Assembly: GCA_016721845.1 (NCBI GenBank)
Contig: JADKHK010000013.1
Location: 2,090,501-2,154,500, forward strand
Length of the DNA: 64,000 nucleotides
Direction: 5' to 3'
Origin: Lysobacterales bacterium
GTDB lineage: Bacteria > Pseudomonadota > Gammaproteobacteria > Xanthomonadales > Ahniellaceae
Part shown: piece after piece, positions 54,682-63,829 of the stretch
Layout: each line of letters opens with the position of its first letter
Position numbering within the stretch: position 1 is the first letter of the stretch
Notes under the pieces: generated by a model
The model's input: the letters and a program-made list of their open reading frames with translations, nothing else
Told to the model about the DNA's origin: nothing
The model's database searches: none
Translations under genes and position numbers: made by a program

Positions 54682-57443
54682 CGTTTGAGAATGGCCACGG
54701 TCGCATCGGTCCACGCCTGCAGGTCCGCATCGCGCGCAATCACGCGCGGGCGCAGATCGAGGCTGCAATCGAGGGCGCGACTCAGGCATTCCTGATGGGT
54801 ACGCAGCAGCACCGCCTGCGATTCGCCGTCGAGCACGCCGACGGCATGCAATGCGGCAATCAGTTGCGGCGTACGACCGATCGTCGCCAGTCCCGAGTGG
54901 ACATGCGCATGCGCAAGCACCAGCGCCTGCAGCAGGAATTCGATATCGACCAGGCCGCCTCGGCCCTGCTTCAGGTCGAAGCGGTCGGCACTGCTGCGAT
55001 CCAGCTCGGTGCGCCAGCGCTCGCGCATGCGCGCGACTTCGGCAAACACGGCGGCGGGATCGCGCAGGGTCTCGAGCACATCGCCACGAACTCGGGCAAA
55101 TCGCGACTGCAAGTCCCCCGGCCCGGCCACCGCACAGGCGCGGACCAGGGCCTGGTGTTCCCACAGCCAGGCGCGCTCCCGTTGATAGTCGGCGAACGAT
55201 GCCAGCGAGGACACCGGCAGCCCTTTCGCGCCGTCGGGGCGCAGGCGCATGTCGACATCGTAGAGATTGCCGGCCTGCGTCGTCGTCGCCAGCCAATGCA
55301 GCACGCGTTGGGCAAGTCGCGAAAACCAGCGCAGCGCTTCGAGCGGACGCGCCCCGTCGCTGCTGCGCTCGGCCAATCCTTCATCGAACACGAAGACCAG
55401 ATCGAGATCCGAGCCGAAGCCGAGTTCGCGCGCGCCCAGGCTGCCGTATCCGACAATCAGGAACCCTTCGCCCGGCGTACCATGGGACACCGCCAGATCG
55501 CGCGTCGCCAGCGCCAGCGCATGCCGCAAGGCCGCCGAGGCGACGTCGGCCAGCGCGGTCGCGGCGTCGACGGCGTCGATCCGCCGCGCCAGCCAGGCCA
55601 GGCCGATGCGGAATACCAGACTCTGACGGGCGTCGTGCAAGGCCGCGAGCTCCGCTTCGACATCATTCGTGGTCGCCCGCGCGAGTTGCCGCGCGAAGGT
55701 CTCGGTAATCGCCGCCGCATCCGGCACCGCGTCGTCGAAGCGTTCGTCGAGCAGATCATCGAGCAACAGCGGATGCGCGATCACCCGCTCGGCGAGGAAA
55801 GCACTGTGCGCGAATACCTCGACCAGGCGTGCGCGCGCACCGCGCTTCTCGGACAGCAAGGCGAGGTACGCGGTGCGTCCGGCGATCGCGTGCAGTAACC
55901 GCACCACGCGCAGCGCGGCCGCTTCCGGTTCGGCCAGCGTCCGCACTTCCGCAAGCAGGCGCGGCACCGCGCGCTCGAAACGCTCGCGCGCGCGACTGTC
56001 GAGTCGACGCACGCCGAGACTGCCCATCAGGCTTTGCAAGGCCTCCGTCACCGCCGCGGACCAGCCGCCCAGCGCATCCTGCGCGCGCGTCTCGAATTCG
56101 TCGGCCACATGCAGGCCCTTCGCCCGCGTCGGCGCCTCCAGCGTGCGTGCGAACAGATCTGCGACCCAGGCGCGTTCGATCGTCAACGCCTCGAGCATCG
56201 CCGCGCTATCGGCAAAGCCGAGCGTGGCGGCGATGCGCGCACGCGCCAGAGCATCGTCCGGCAAGCTGTGCGTCTGTTCGTCGCGCAGCATCTGCACGCG
56301 ATTCTCGGCGCGGCGCAGGAACAGATAAGCGCGGCGCAACCGCGCCGCGGTGTCGGCATCGAAATGTCCAAGCTGCTCGGCCGCGGCCAGCGCGTCGAGC
56401 AGACGCGGCGTACGCAACTCGGGTTCGCGGCCGGCACGAATCAGTTGCAGCAGCTGCACCGTGAATTCGACCTCGCGGATGCCGCCCGGACCGAGTTTCA
56501 GGTCCTGTTCGCGCTCGCGCCGTTCGACTTCGGCATCGATGCGCGCCTTCAGTTCGCGCAGGCCTTCGATCGCGGTGAAGTCGAGGTACTTGCGATACAC
56601 GAACGGCCGCAGGCTCGTGATCAGTTCAGCCCCGGCCTCGCGATCACCGGCGATGCAACGCGCCTTGGTCCAGGCATAGCGTTCCCAGTCGCGGCCCTCG
56701 CGCTGGTAGTACTGCTCCATGGCCGCGAACGACAACGCGACGCGGCCGGCCGAACCGAACGGCCGCAGCCGATAGTCGACGCGCAACACGAATCCCGACG
56801 CCGCGACTTCGGACAGCAACTGCGCCAGTCGCTGGCCGACGCGGGCATGGAATTCCTCGGCGCTGATCGGGCGTGCACCGTCGGTGTCGCCGTGGTCGGC
56901 AAACGCCAGGATCAGGTCCACGTCGGACGAAAAATTCAACTCTCCGCCACCGAGCTTGCCCATGCCGATCACGCTCATGCGCGCGACCGCGCCGTCGCTG
57001 CGCCGCGGCCAGCCATAGCGCGCGGCTTGCTGCTGCTCGACATGGCGCAGCGCGCATTCGATGCAGTCTTCGGCGAGGCGGGTGGCGCGCGCCAGCGTGG
57101 CCAGCGTCGTTTCGTCGTCGCCCAGGTCATCGACCAGGATGCGCAGGCTGGTCGCACGACGAAAGCGGCGCAGCGCTTCGGCGAAATCCTCGCTGCGCTC
57201 GAAGCCGTACGGATCGGGCAAGGCCGGCGGCGTCTCCGCAACCACATCGTCGAGGAACTGCTGCGGCGCGCGCAGGGCGGCTTCGATCAGCCAGTCGCTC
57301 ATCAGCAAGGCGCGGTCGCCGCATCGTGCCGACCAGGCCGAGGGCGGCCAGACCAGACCGTCTTCCACGAACCGGCGCTCGAGTTCGTCGTGGCGCTGGC
57401 CGAGGAAGGCACTCAGTTCGGGAATGCGTCGGGGATCGGTCAT
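54663..57443 (-). CDS. glnE: Bifunctional glutamine synthetase adenylyltransferase/deadenylase GlnE
   Basis: GlnE switches glutamine synthetase off and on under PII control. The 926-residue product has two nucleotidyltransferase halves: GMGKLGGGELNFSSDVDLIL (deadenylylating half, residues about 155-175) and GYGSLGARELGFGSDLDLVF (adenylylating half, about 665-685), each with the GSDxD metal motif. Each half is followed by a PII-like helical region. It is transcribed leftward and diverges from the carboxypeptidase gene. Confidence 0.96.
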   Translation of the reverse strand: MTDPRRIPELSAFLGQRHDELERRFVEDGLVWPPSAWSARCGDRALLMSDWLIEAALRAPQQFLDDVVAETPPALPDPYGFERSEDFAEALRRFRRATSLRILVDDLGDDETTLATLARATRLAEDCIECALRHVEQQQAARYGWPRRSDGAVARMSVIGMGKLGGGELNFSSDVDLILAFADHGDTDGARPISAEEFHARVGQRLAQLLSEVAASGFVLRVDYRLRPFGSAGRVALSFAAMEQYYQREGRDWERYAWTKARCIAGDREAGAELITSLRPFVYRKYLDFTAIEGLRELKARIDAEVERREREQDLKLGPGGIREVEFTVQLLQLIRAGREPELRTPRLLDALAAAEQLGHFDADTAARLRRAYLFLRRAENRVQMLRDEQTHSLPDDALARARIAATLGFADSAAMLEALTIERAWVADLFARTLEAPTRAKGLHVADEFETRAQDALGGWSAAVTEALQSLMGSLGVRRLDSRARERFERAVPRLLAEVRTLAEPEAAALRVVRLLHAIAGRTAYLALLSEKRGARARLVEVFAHSAFLAERVIAHPLLLDDLLDERFDDAVPDAAAITETFARQLARATTNDVEAELAALHDARQSLVFRIGLAWLARRIDAVDAATALADVASAALRHALALATRDLAVSHGTPGEGFLIVGYGSLGARELGFGSDLDLVFVFDEGLAERSSDGARPLEALRWFSRLAQRVLHWLATTTQAGNLYDVDMRLRPDGAKGLPVSSLASFADYQRERAWLWEHQALVRACAVAGPGDLQSRFARVRGDVLETLRDPAAVFAEVARMRERWRTELDRSSADRFDLKQGRGGLVDIEFLLQALVLAHAHVHSGLATIGRTPQLIAALHAVGVLDGESQAVLLRTHQECLSRALDCSLDLRPRVIARDADLQAWTDATVAILKRYGIWT

Positions 57444-57465
57444 CGGCGCAGTTTCGCACGCCGGA

Positions 57466-57503
57466 AATTAAAAGCCCGCCGCGATCCGGGATCGCGGCGG
57501 GCT
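57466..57503 (-). terminator. Strong intrinsic-terminator-like hairpin upstream of glnE
   Basis: AGCCCGCCGCGAT and ATCGCGGCGGGCT form a perfect 13-bp stem (57473-57503) around a 5-base loop and are followed on the minus strand by TTTTAATTT. It lies 22-60 bases before the glnE ATG, upstream rather than downstream of a gene on that strand. Confidence 0.65.
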
Positions 57504-57596
57504 GCCCTCCCCTTCGGCCTTCCGGCCGGGGCCGCGCGAACATAGCGGCATCCACGAAGCAGTCACGCGGCGCTGCAACAATGCGAGAATGCGCCC

Positions 57597-59237
57597 ATGA
57601 GCAAACCTCTGATCACCGCACTGCTGTTGATTTTCGCGCTGCCCGCCATCGCTGCGGACAATCAGTCGATCGTTCGAATCAATGACGGTGATGGCGCCTG
57701 GCGGCAACGCCTCGGCGAACATTTCGGCCACCTGCCGCGCGATCGCAAACGCGGCGAGATCGTGCTGCAGGTCGATGCCGCCGACTGGCGCTGGTTGCAG
57801 ACGCAAGGTTATGCGCCGCGCTTCGATGCCGCGTTGAGCGCGCAGCTGCAGACCACGCTGGCCAAGACCATTCCCGGTTACAGCTGCTACAACACCGTCG
57901 AAGAGACCGATGCCTTCATCGACACGCAGGTGTCGACCCATCCGACGCTCGCGAGCATCGTCGACATCGGCGATTCCTGGGAGAAGACCTCACCCGGCGG
58001 ACTTGCCGGATACGACCTGCGCTTGCTCAGGATCAGCAACAGCGCCGTCGTCGAGGACAAGCCGAAGATGATGGTGATGAGCGGCCTGCACGCGCGCGAA
58101 TACACGCCGGTGCAGTTGAACCTGAAGTTCGCGGAGTGGCTGCTCGCGAACTACGGCACGAATGCGGAAGCAACCTGGCTGGTCGATCACAACGAATTCC
58201 ACGTCTTGCTGCAGGCAAATCCGGATGGTCGCAAGATTGCCGAAGGCGGTTCCTCGCAGCGCAAGAACCGGCACTACTTCGGTTCGTGCAGTGGTACCGG
58301 CATCGGCGTCGATCTCAATCGCAACTTCCCGTTCTACTGGAACCTGGTGCCGGGTGGGTCCAGTGGCTCGCTGTGCAGCGACACCTATCGCGGCCCGACG
58401 CCCCGTTCGGAACCCGAGGCGGCCGCCGTCGACGACTACGTCACCTCGATCTTTCCGGACGCACGCACCGGCAGTGAGAACGACCTCAACGATGCGGCCA
58501 ACGCGAACACGCCGACGATGTTCATCGACCTGCACAGTTACGGCGGCACCATCCTGTATCCGTGGGGCGTGGCCGTCACGCCGACGGCCGCAGCCAATGA
58601 TGCGGCGTTCAAGGCGATGGCACGGCGCATGACCTGGTTCAACAACTACGACCCGGGGCAGTCCGGGTCGGCCCTGTACCTGACCGACGGCGCCTCCGAT
58701 GACAACGCCTACGGCAAGCTCGGCGTGCCGGCCTTCACCTGGGAACTGGGCAGCAGCTTTTTCGATTCCTGCACGACCTTCAACAGCGAGTGGCCGGGCA
58801 ACCTCGACGCACTGCGGTACGCCGCGCGTATCGTCCAGGCGCCGTACCTGCGTGCCGCCGGACCGGACGTGCACACGGTCGCGGCGATGCCGGCCGCAGT
58901 CGACCAAGGCACGCCGGTCACCATCTCGGCCACGGCCACCGATGCGCGGTTCAACCAGACCAGTGGCAGCGAGACGATCCAGAACATCATGTCCGCCCGC
59001 GCCTATGTCGACGTGCTGCCCTGGCAGTCGGGTGCCATGCCGATCGCGATGGCTGCGGCCGACGGCTCCTTCAACAGTGCAACGGAAGCGCTGAGCCTGA
59101 ATCTCGCGACCGCGTCGCTGACCGACGGCCGGCATGTCGTCTACATCGAAGCCAGCGATGCCTCCGGTCGCGCCGGTGCAATCGGCGCAACCTTCCTGCA
59201 GATCAGCAGCGGCTTGCTGTCCGACGGCTTCGAATGA
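57597..59237 (+). CDS. Secreted M14 zinc carboxypeptidase
   Basis: The 546-residue product has a signal peptide (MSKPLITALLLIFALPAIAA), a short propeptide (about 22-90) and an M14 catalytic domain (about 95-415): zinc ligands H165 and E168 in SGLHAREYTP and H313 in DLHSYG, general base E383 in FTWELG, and the substrate Arg/Asn in DLNRNFPF. A C-terminal Ig-like domain (about 425-540) follows and the chain ends LLSDGFE. It is probably released through the Sec and type II systems. The stop overlaps the xerC start (ATGA). Confidence 0.93.
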   Translation: MSKPLITALLLIFALPAIAADNQSIVRINDGDGAWRQRLGEHFGHLPRDRKRGEIVLQVDAADWRWLQTQGYAPRFDAALSAQLQTTLAKTIPGYSCYNTVEETDAFIDTQVSTHPTLASIVDIGDSWEKTSPGGLAGYDLRLLRISNSAVVEDKPKMMVMSGLHAREYTPVQLNLKFAEWLLANYGTNAEATWLVDHNEFHVLLQANPDGRKIAEGGSSQRKNRHYFGSCSGTGIGVDLNRNFPFYWNLVPGGSSGSLCSDTYRGPTPRSEPEAAAVDDYVTSIFPDARTGSENDLNDAANANTPTMFIDLHSYGGTILYPWGVAVTPTAAANDAAFKAMARRMTWFNNYDPGQSGSALYLTDGASDDNAYGKLGVPAFTWELGSSFFDSCTTFNSEWPGNLDALRYAARIVQAPYLRAAGPDVHTVAAMPAAVDQGTPVTISATATDARFNQTSGSETIQNIMSARAYVDVLPWQSGAMPIAMAAADGSFNSATEALSLNLATASLTDGRHVVYIEASDASGRAGAIGATFLQISSGLLSDGFE

Positions 59238-60133
59238 GCACACGCCGCAGCCGCATCGACGCCTTCCTGACCTGGCTGCGCGACGTCAAGCGGCTCGCGC
59301 CGAGCACGCTCGCCACGTATCGCCACGATCTTGAACGACTCGATGACTGGCTCGGCGGTTCGATGCCGATGGCCGACTGGGCGGAGCTGAAGCCGGACAG
59401 CGTGCGCGCGCACGTCGCCAACGAATTTCGCAACGGACTGTCCGGCGTGTCGTTGGCGAAGCGTCTGTCCGCCATCCGCAGTTTCTACCGCTGGTTGCTG
59501 CGCGAAGGCCATGCCCATGTGAATCCGGCCGACGGCATCCGCGCACCGAAGTCGTCGCGCAAGCTGCCGAACGTGCTCGACGTCGATGAAATGCAGGCCT
59601 TGCTCGACCATCCCGGCAACGCCACTCCAGCCTCCATCCGCGACAGGGCGATGTTCGAACTGCTGTATTCGTCGGCCTTGCGCGTGTCGGAACTGTGCGC
59701 GCTGCGCTGGCCCGATGTCGACTTCGGGCAACAGCTGGTCCGCGTTGTCGGCAAGGGTGCGAAGACGCGCGTGGTGCCGTTCGGGTCTCAGGCGGGCGCG
59801 GCTTTGCGCGCCTGGCGCGAGTTGGGCGTATCCGCGGCCGATGCCGCGGTGTTTCCGGACCGCACGGGCGCACCGGTATCGACCAACACGGTGCGCGAGC
59901 GACTCCGGAAGTGGGCGCAGTCGGCAGGGGTGTGGAAGCGCGTGCATCCGCATCTGCTGCGGCATTCCTGCGCCAGCCACCTGCTCGAATCCAGCGGCAA
60001 TCTTCGTGCGGTGCAGGAGATGCTCGGCCATGCCGACATCGGCACGACGCAGATCTACACGCATCTCGATTTCCAGCACCTCGCCAAGGTCTACGACGCG
60101 GCCCACCCACGCGCACGCAAGAAACCGGAATGA
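59234..60133 (+). CDS. xerC: Site-specific tyrosine recombinase XerC
   Basis: XerC pairs with XerD at dif. The 299-residue product has the N-terminal SAM-like domain and catalytic residues R150 (SSALRVSEL), H240 and R243 (HPHLLRHSCASHL), H266 (MLGHADIG) and Y275 (TTQIYTHLD). The start ATG overlaps the carboxypeptidase stop, and its stop overlaps the permease start; both overlaps are ATGA. A second tyrosine recombinase at 24862-25773 is its XerD partner. Confidence 0.93.
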   Translation: MSTRRSRIDAFLTWLRDVKRLAPSTLATYRHDLERLDDWLGGSMPMADWAELKPDSVRAHVANEFRNGLSGVSLAKRLSAIRSFYRWLLREGHAHVNPADGIRAPKSSRKLPNVLDVDEMQALLDHPGNATPASIRDRAMFELLYSSALRVSELCALRWPDVDFGQQLVRVVGKGAKTRVVPFGSQAGAALRAWRELGVSAADAAVFPDRTGAPVSTNTVRERLRKWAQSAGVWKRVHPHLLRHSCASHLLESSGNLRAVQEMLGHADIGTTQIYTHLDFQHLAKVYDAAHPRARKKPE

Positions 60134-60873
60134 GCCTGACCGATCTCGCGCTTGCTGCGCTGTTCCTGATCATCGCCGTGGCCTATGCCTCGGTCGGCCA
60201 CGCCGGCGCGTCCGGCTACATCGCCGCGATGAGCCTGTTCGGACTCGCGCCCGCCACGATTCGTCCGGTCGCACTGGCGTTGAACGTGCTGGTCGCGAGC
60301 ATCGCCGTATGGCGCTTCCATCGCGCCGGCTTGGTGGACTGGAAGCGGATGTTGCCCTTCGTGCTCGGCTCGATGCCGACCGCCTTCCTCGCTGCGAAGT
60401 ACCTGCATTCGCCGGAACTGATCAAACGCGTGCTCGCAGCGGTGCTGCTGTTCGCCGCCATCCAGTTGTGGCGCACCGCCAGCGGTGCCGTGCGCGATGA
60501 CGCCGCTGCGCGTGCACCGAATCCGCTGTTCGCGTCCGCTGCGGGCGCGACCATCGGCGTGGTGTCCGGGCTCACCGGCACCGGCGGCGCCATCTTCCTG
60601 ACGCCGCTGCTGCTGTTCGCACACTGGGCAAAGACGCGCGAGGCCAGCGGCCTGTCCGCAGGCTTCGTGCTCGCGAATTCGCTGGCCGGTTTGGCCGGAT
60701 TGAATGCAGCGGCGATCCAGTTCCCGCCGGCGATGCCCTGGTGGTTTGGCGCAGTTGCACTCGGCGCCGTGCTCGGTGCGCGCCTTGGCACGTCGAGGCT
60801 GCCGGTGCCGATGCTGAAGCGTGTGCTCGCCGTCGTGCTGGTGGTAGCGGCAGGAAAACTCGCGTTCACTTGA
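60130..60873 (+). CDS. TauE/SafE-family membrane permease
   Basis: The 247-residue protein has about eight helices in two repeats. The TauE motif region reads AVAYASVGHAGASGYIAAM and its inverted partner GVVSGLTGTGGAIFLTPLLL. Family members export small sulfonates, sulfite or sulfonated or carboxylated anions; the substrate here cannot be told. The ATG overlaps the xerC stop (ATGA). The stop lies inside the -35 box of the hslVU promoter. Confidence 0.87.
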   Translation: MSLTDLALAALFLIIAVAYASVGHAGASGYIAAMSLFGLAPATIRPVALALNVLVASIAVWRFHRAGLVDWKRMLPFVLGSMPTAFLAAKYLHSPELIKRVLAAVLLFAAIQLWRTASGAVRDDAAARAPNPLFASAAGATIGVVSGLTGTGGAIFLTPLLLFAHWAKTREASGLSAGFVLANSLAGLAGLNAAAIQFPPAMPWWFGAVALGAVLGARLGTSRLPVPMLKRVLAVVLVVAAGKLAFT

Positions 60874-60896
60874 CGCGCCCGTGAACGCCCCCATCT
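60869..60896 (+). promoter_or_regulatory. Sigma-32 (heat-shock) type promoter of hslVU
   Basis: CTTGAC (60869-60874), 14 bases, then CCCCATCT (60889-60896) is an almost perfect match to the sigma-32 consensus CTTGAA and CCCCATnT. It ends 24 bases before the hslV ATG, as expected for heat-shock protease genes. Confidence 0.85.
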
Positions 60897-60920
60897 CCCC
60901 GCTTCCCACGGGAGATTGAG

Positions 60921-61463
60921 ATGTCGAAACCCGAAACCTTTCATGCCACGACCATCGTGTCGGTGCGTCGCCATGGCCGCGTCGTGATCGGCGGCGACGG
61001 CCAGGTCACGCTCGGCAACACGGTGATGAAGTCGAACGCGCGCAAGGTGCGCCGACTCGGTCGCGGCGACGTGCTGGCCGGATTCGCCGGTGCCACCGCC
61101 GACGCCTTCACGCTGTTCGAACTGTTCGAGGCCAAGCTCGAAAAGCACGGCGGCCAACTCGTCCGCGCTGCCGTTGAGCTGGCGAAGGACTGGCGCACCG
61201 AGCGCCGCTTCGGCCGACTCGAAGCCCTGCTCGCGGTCGCCGACAAGCACACCTCGCTGATCATCAGCGGCAATGGCGACGTGATCGAACCCGAACACGG
61301 CCTGATCGCGATCGGCTCCGGCGGTCCGTTCGCGCAAGCGGCCGCGCGTGCGCTGCTCGAACACACCGATCTCGACGCCCGCAAGATCGCCGAGGCCGCG
61401 CTCAAGGTCGCGGGCGACATCTGCATCTACACCAACGGCCACACGTCGTTCGAGGAGCTGTGA
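60921..61463 (+). CDS. hslV: ATP-dependent protease subunit HslV
   Basis: HslV is the proteasome-like peptidase of the HslVU complex. The 180-residue product has a short propeptide (MSKPETFHA) before the catalytic T10 (TTIVSVRRHGRVVIGGDGQVT). GAGATTGAG with GGGAG upstream supplies the RBS. The Gly-rich and Lys28-equivalent motifs are present (ARKVRRLGRGDVLAGFAGATAD). hslU begins 2 bases after its stop. Confidence 0.97.
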   Translation: MSKPETFHATTIVSVRRHGRVVIGGDGQVTLGNTVMKSNARKVRRLGRGDVLAGFAGATADAFTLFELFEAKLEKHGGQLVRAAVELAKDWRTERRFGRLEALLAVADKHTSLIISGNGDVIEPEHGLIAIGSGGPFAQAAARALLEHTDLDARKIAEAALKVAGDICIYTNGHTSFEEL

Positions 61464-61465
61464 GC

Positions 61466-62803
61466 ATGGATCATTACACCCCGCAGCAGATCGTCGCCGA
61501 ACTCGACAAGCACATCGTCGGACAACATGCCGCCAAGCGCGCGGTTGCAATTGCACTGCGCAATCGCTGGCGGCGGATGCAGCTTGCGCCCGAGCTGCGC
61601 AATGAAGTCACGCCAAAGAACATCCTGATGATCGGCCCGACCGGCGTCGGCAAGACCGAGATCGCGCGCCGCCTGGCGACGCTGGCGGAAGCGCCGTTCG
61701 TCAAGGTCGAAGCGACCAAGTTCACCGAGGTCGGTTATGTCGGCAAGGACGTCGAGGCGATCATCCGCGACCTGATCGACGTATCGGTGAAGATGGTCCG
61801 CGAGAAGGCCAAGGCCGGCGTACGCGCTCAGGCCGAAGCGAATGCCGAGGAACGTATCCTCGACGCGTTGCTGCCACGTCCGCAGGCGGTGCGCGTCTGG
61901 GGCGAGGAACCGAAGCACTCGGAAGAATCGAATGTCACCCGCGAGAAATTCCGGCAGATGCTGCGCGAGGGCAAGCTCGACGAACGCGAGATCGAACTCG
62001 AAGTCAACTTCAACGTCGGTGTCGACATCATGGCGCCGCCCGGCATGGAGGAAATGGGCGCACAGCTGAAGCAGATGTTCTCGCAACTCGGCAACCAGAA
62101 GTCGCAGAAGCGCAAGCTCACCGTCGCCAAGGCGCGTCCGCAACTCATCGAGGATGAGGCGTCGAAACTGTTGAACGAAGATGACGTGCGCGCACAGGCG
62201 CTGGAAGCCGCCGAACAACGCGGGATCGTCTTCATCGACGAGATCGACAAGGTCTGCCAGCGCTCGGACTGGGGCGGAGCGGGCGTCTCGCGCGAAGGCG
62301 TGCAACGCGACCTGCTGCCACTCGTCGAAGGTTCGACGGTAAGCACCAAGCACGGCCCGGTGAAAACCGACCATGTGTTGTTCATCGCCAGCGGTGCCTT
62401 CCACGTCGCCAAGCCGTCCGACCTGATCCCGGAGCTGCAGGGACGTTTCCCGATCCGCGTCGAATTGAACGCGCTGTCGGTCGACGATTTCGAGCGCATC
62501 CTCGCCGAACCACAGGCGGCGCTGACCAAGCAGTATTCGGCCTTGCTCGGCACCGAAGGCGTGCAACTCGATTTCCGTCCGGACGCGGTGCGCCGCCTCG
62601 CCGAGCTCGCGTTCGCGCTGAACGAGCGCCAGGAGAACATCGGTGCACGCCGCCTCTCGACTGTGCTCGAACGCCTGCTCGACCAACTCAGCTTCGAGGC
62701 CCCGCAGTCGGAAACCAAAACCGTCGTGATCGATGCCGCTTATGTCGATGCCGAACTCGGCGAGCTCGCCGGCAACCCGGACTTGAGTCGCTACATCCTG
62801 TAG
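61466..62803 (+). CDS. hslU: HslU unfoldase (ATP-dependent protease ATPase subunit)
   Basis: This AAA+ hexamer unfolds substrates for HslV. The 445-residue product starts at the ATG at 61466; a GTG two codons upstream is less likely. Walker A is GPTGVGKT (57-64), Walker B IVFIDEIDKV, the pore loop GYVGKD is at about 90, and the C-terminal SRYIL that inserts into HslV is present. The inserted I-domain spans about 110-240. Confidence 0.97.
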   Translation: MDHYTPQQIVAELDKHIVGQHAAKRAVAIALRNRWRRMQLAPELRNEVTPKNILMIGPTGVGKTEIARRLATLAEAPFVKVEATKFTEVGYVGKDVEAIIRDLIDVSVKMVREKAKAGVRAQAEANAEERILDALLPRPQAVRVWGEEPKHSEESNVTREKFRQMLREGKLDEREIELEVNFNVGVDIMAPPGMEEMGAQLKQMFSQLGNQKSQKRKLTVAKARPQLIEDEASKLLNEDDVRAQALEAAEQRGIVFIDEIDKVCQRSDWGGAGVSREGVQRDLLPLVEGSTVSTKHGPVKTDHVLFIASGAFHVAKPSDLIPELQGRFPIRVELNALSVDDFERILAEPQAALTKQYSALLGTEGVQLDFRPDAVRRLAELAFALNERQENIGARRLSTVLERLLDQLSFEAPQSETKTVVIDAAYVDAELGELAGNPDLSRYIL

Positions 62804-62843
62804 GAATTCGCTGTGGTTGAGGAAACACTCGGCCACGAGCGGG

Positions 62844-62858
62844 TAGAATGGACGCATG
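62844..62858 (+). promoter_or_regulatory. Short-leader promoter element before the 62856 gene
   Basis: TAGAAT (62844-62849) lies 6 bases before the ATG in the string TAGAATGGACGC, a near copy of the element at 31792. It would give the downstream genes their own transcript, separate from heat-shock hslVU. TTGAGG at 62817 is a weak, far -35 candidate. Confidence 0.45.
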
Positions 62859-63470
62859 ACCAAGATCGTCGAACTCAAACCCAAGTCCATTCCGGCGCGG
62901 CTGCGCGAGGCGATGCGTGAACGCACCCTGGTGCGCGTGTGGCGCGAGAACCTGGAGCCCGGCAGTTTCACCGGCTATATCGCGACCGTGGGACAGGACC
63001 GTTTCCTGCTCTGGGCCTTGGGCGACTACATTGGTTTCGACGGCCTGTTCGTGCTGCGTTATCGCGATGTGACCCGGCTGGAGACCCCGGATCATCATGC
63101 CGATTTCCTGGAGAAGGCGATCACGCTGCGTGGCCTCACGCCCGAGCTGCCGATCACGTTCCCGCTGGATGACCTGCAGCAGATTCTGGTCGCGGCGGCC
63201 GAACGCGCACCGGCCATGAGCATCTATGTCGACACCGAAGCCGAGAACGAGATCTGCTACATCGGCAAGCTGCTCGGCTTCGAAGCCGATGGTTTCACCG
63301 TGCAGGAAGTCTCGCCGCATGCGGAATGGCTGCGCGAACCCTCGTTCTTCGGCTGGGACGAGGTCAGCTGCATCAGCATGAACGAGCCGTATGCGCTGGC
63401 CTTGTGCGAAGTGGCCGGCACGCCGCCAGCGCTCGAGAAGACCAGTATCGACACGCGCACCAAGCACTGA
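62856..63470 (+). CDS. Conserved protein of unknown function
   Basis: The 204-residue cytoplasmic product has no signal peptide or membrane helix. It shows a probable beta-barrel N-terminal part (VRVWRENLEPGSFTGYIATVGQDRFLLWAL, which looks like an OB or Sm-like strand set) and a repeat-like C-terminal half (FEADGFTVQEVSPHAEW and DEVSCISMNEPYALAL). I know no named family. It is coupled to the DUF971 gene by a TGATG overlap and follows hslU by 52 bp. Confidence 0.75.
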   Translation: MTKIVELKPKSIPARLREAMRERTLVRVWRENLEPGSFTGYIATVGQDRFLLWALGDYIGFDGLFVLRYRDVTRLETPDHHADFLEKAITLRGLTPELPITFPLDDLQQILVAAAERAPAMSIYVDTEAENEICYIGKLLGFEADGFTVQEVSPHAEWLREPSFFGWDEVSCISMNEPYALALCEVAGTPPALEKTSIDTRTKH

Positions 63471-63829
63471 TGGCCGTGTCGGCGCCGAGCCCGACGGCGA
63501 TCACCCTGCATCGGGCCTCGCGTCTGCTGGAAGTCGGCTTCGACAACGGCGAGGTGTTCAGGCTCGATTGCGAATACCTGCGCGTGCATTCACCCAGCGC
63601 GGAAGTTCAGGGCCACGGGCCGAGCCAGCACATTCTGCAACTCGGCAAGCGCGGCGTGAACATCGTCGAGATTCGTCCCGTCGGGCAATACGGCGTCACC
63701 CTCGTGTTCGACGACGGCCACGACACCGGCATCTACAGTTGGGACACGCTGTATGCGCTCGGCCGTGACCATGCCCGCAACTGGGCGGAGTACCTCGCTG
63801 CAGTCGAAGCCAGCGGCGGATCGCGCTAG
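63470..63829 (+). CDS. DUF971 protein (gamma-butyrobetaine hydroxylase-like N-terminal domain)
   Basis: The 119-residue protein starts at the ATG overlapping the previous stop. It has a DUF971 fold: LEVGFDNGEVFRLDCEYLRVHSPSAEVQGHGP, RPVGQYGVTLVFDDGHDTGIYSW and YLAAVE. Members may aid Fe-S or cofactor assembly; the function is not settled. It ends a few bases into the converging engB gene. Confidence 0.88.
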   Translation: MAVSAPSPTAITLHRASRLLEVGFDNGEVFRLDCEYLRVHSPSAEVQGHGPSQHILQLGKRGVNIVEIRPVGQYGVTLVFDDGHDTGIYSWDTLYALGRDHARNWAEYLAAVEASGGSR

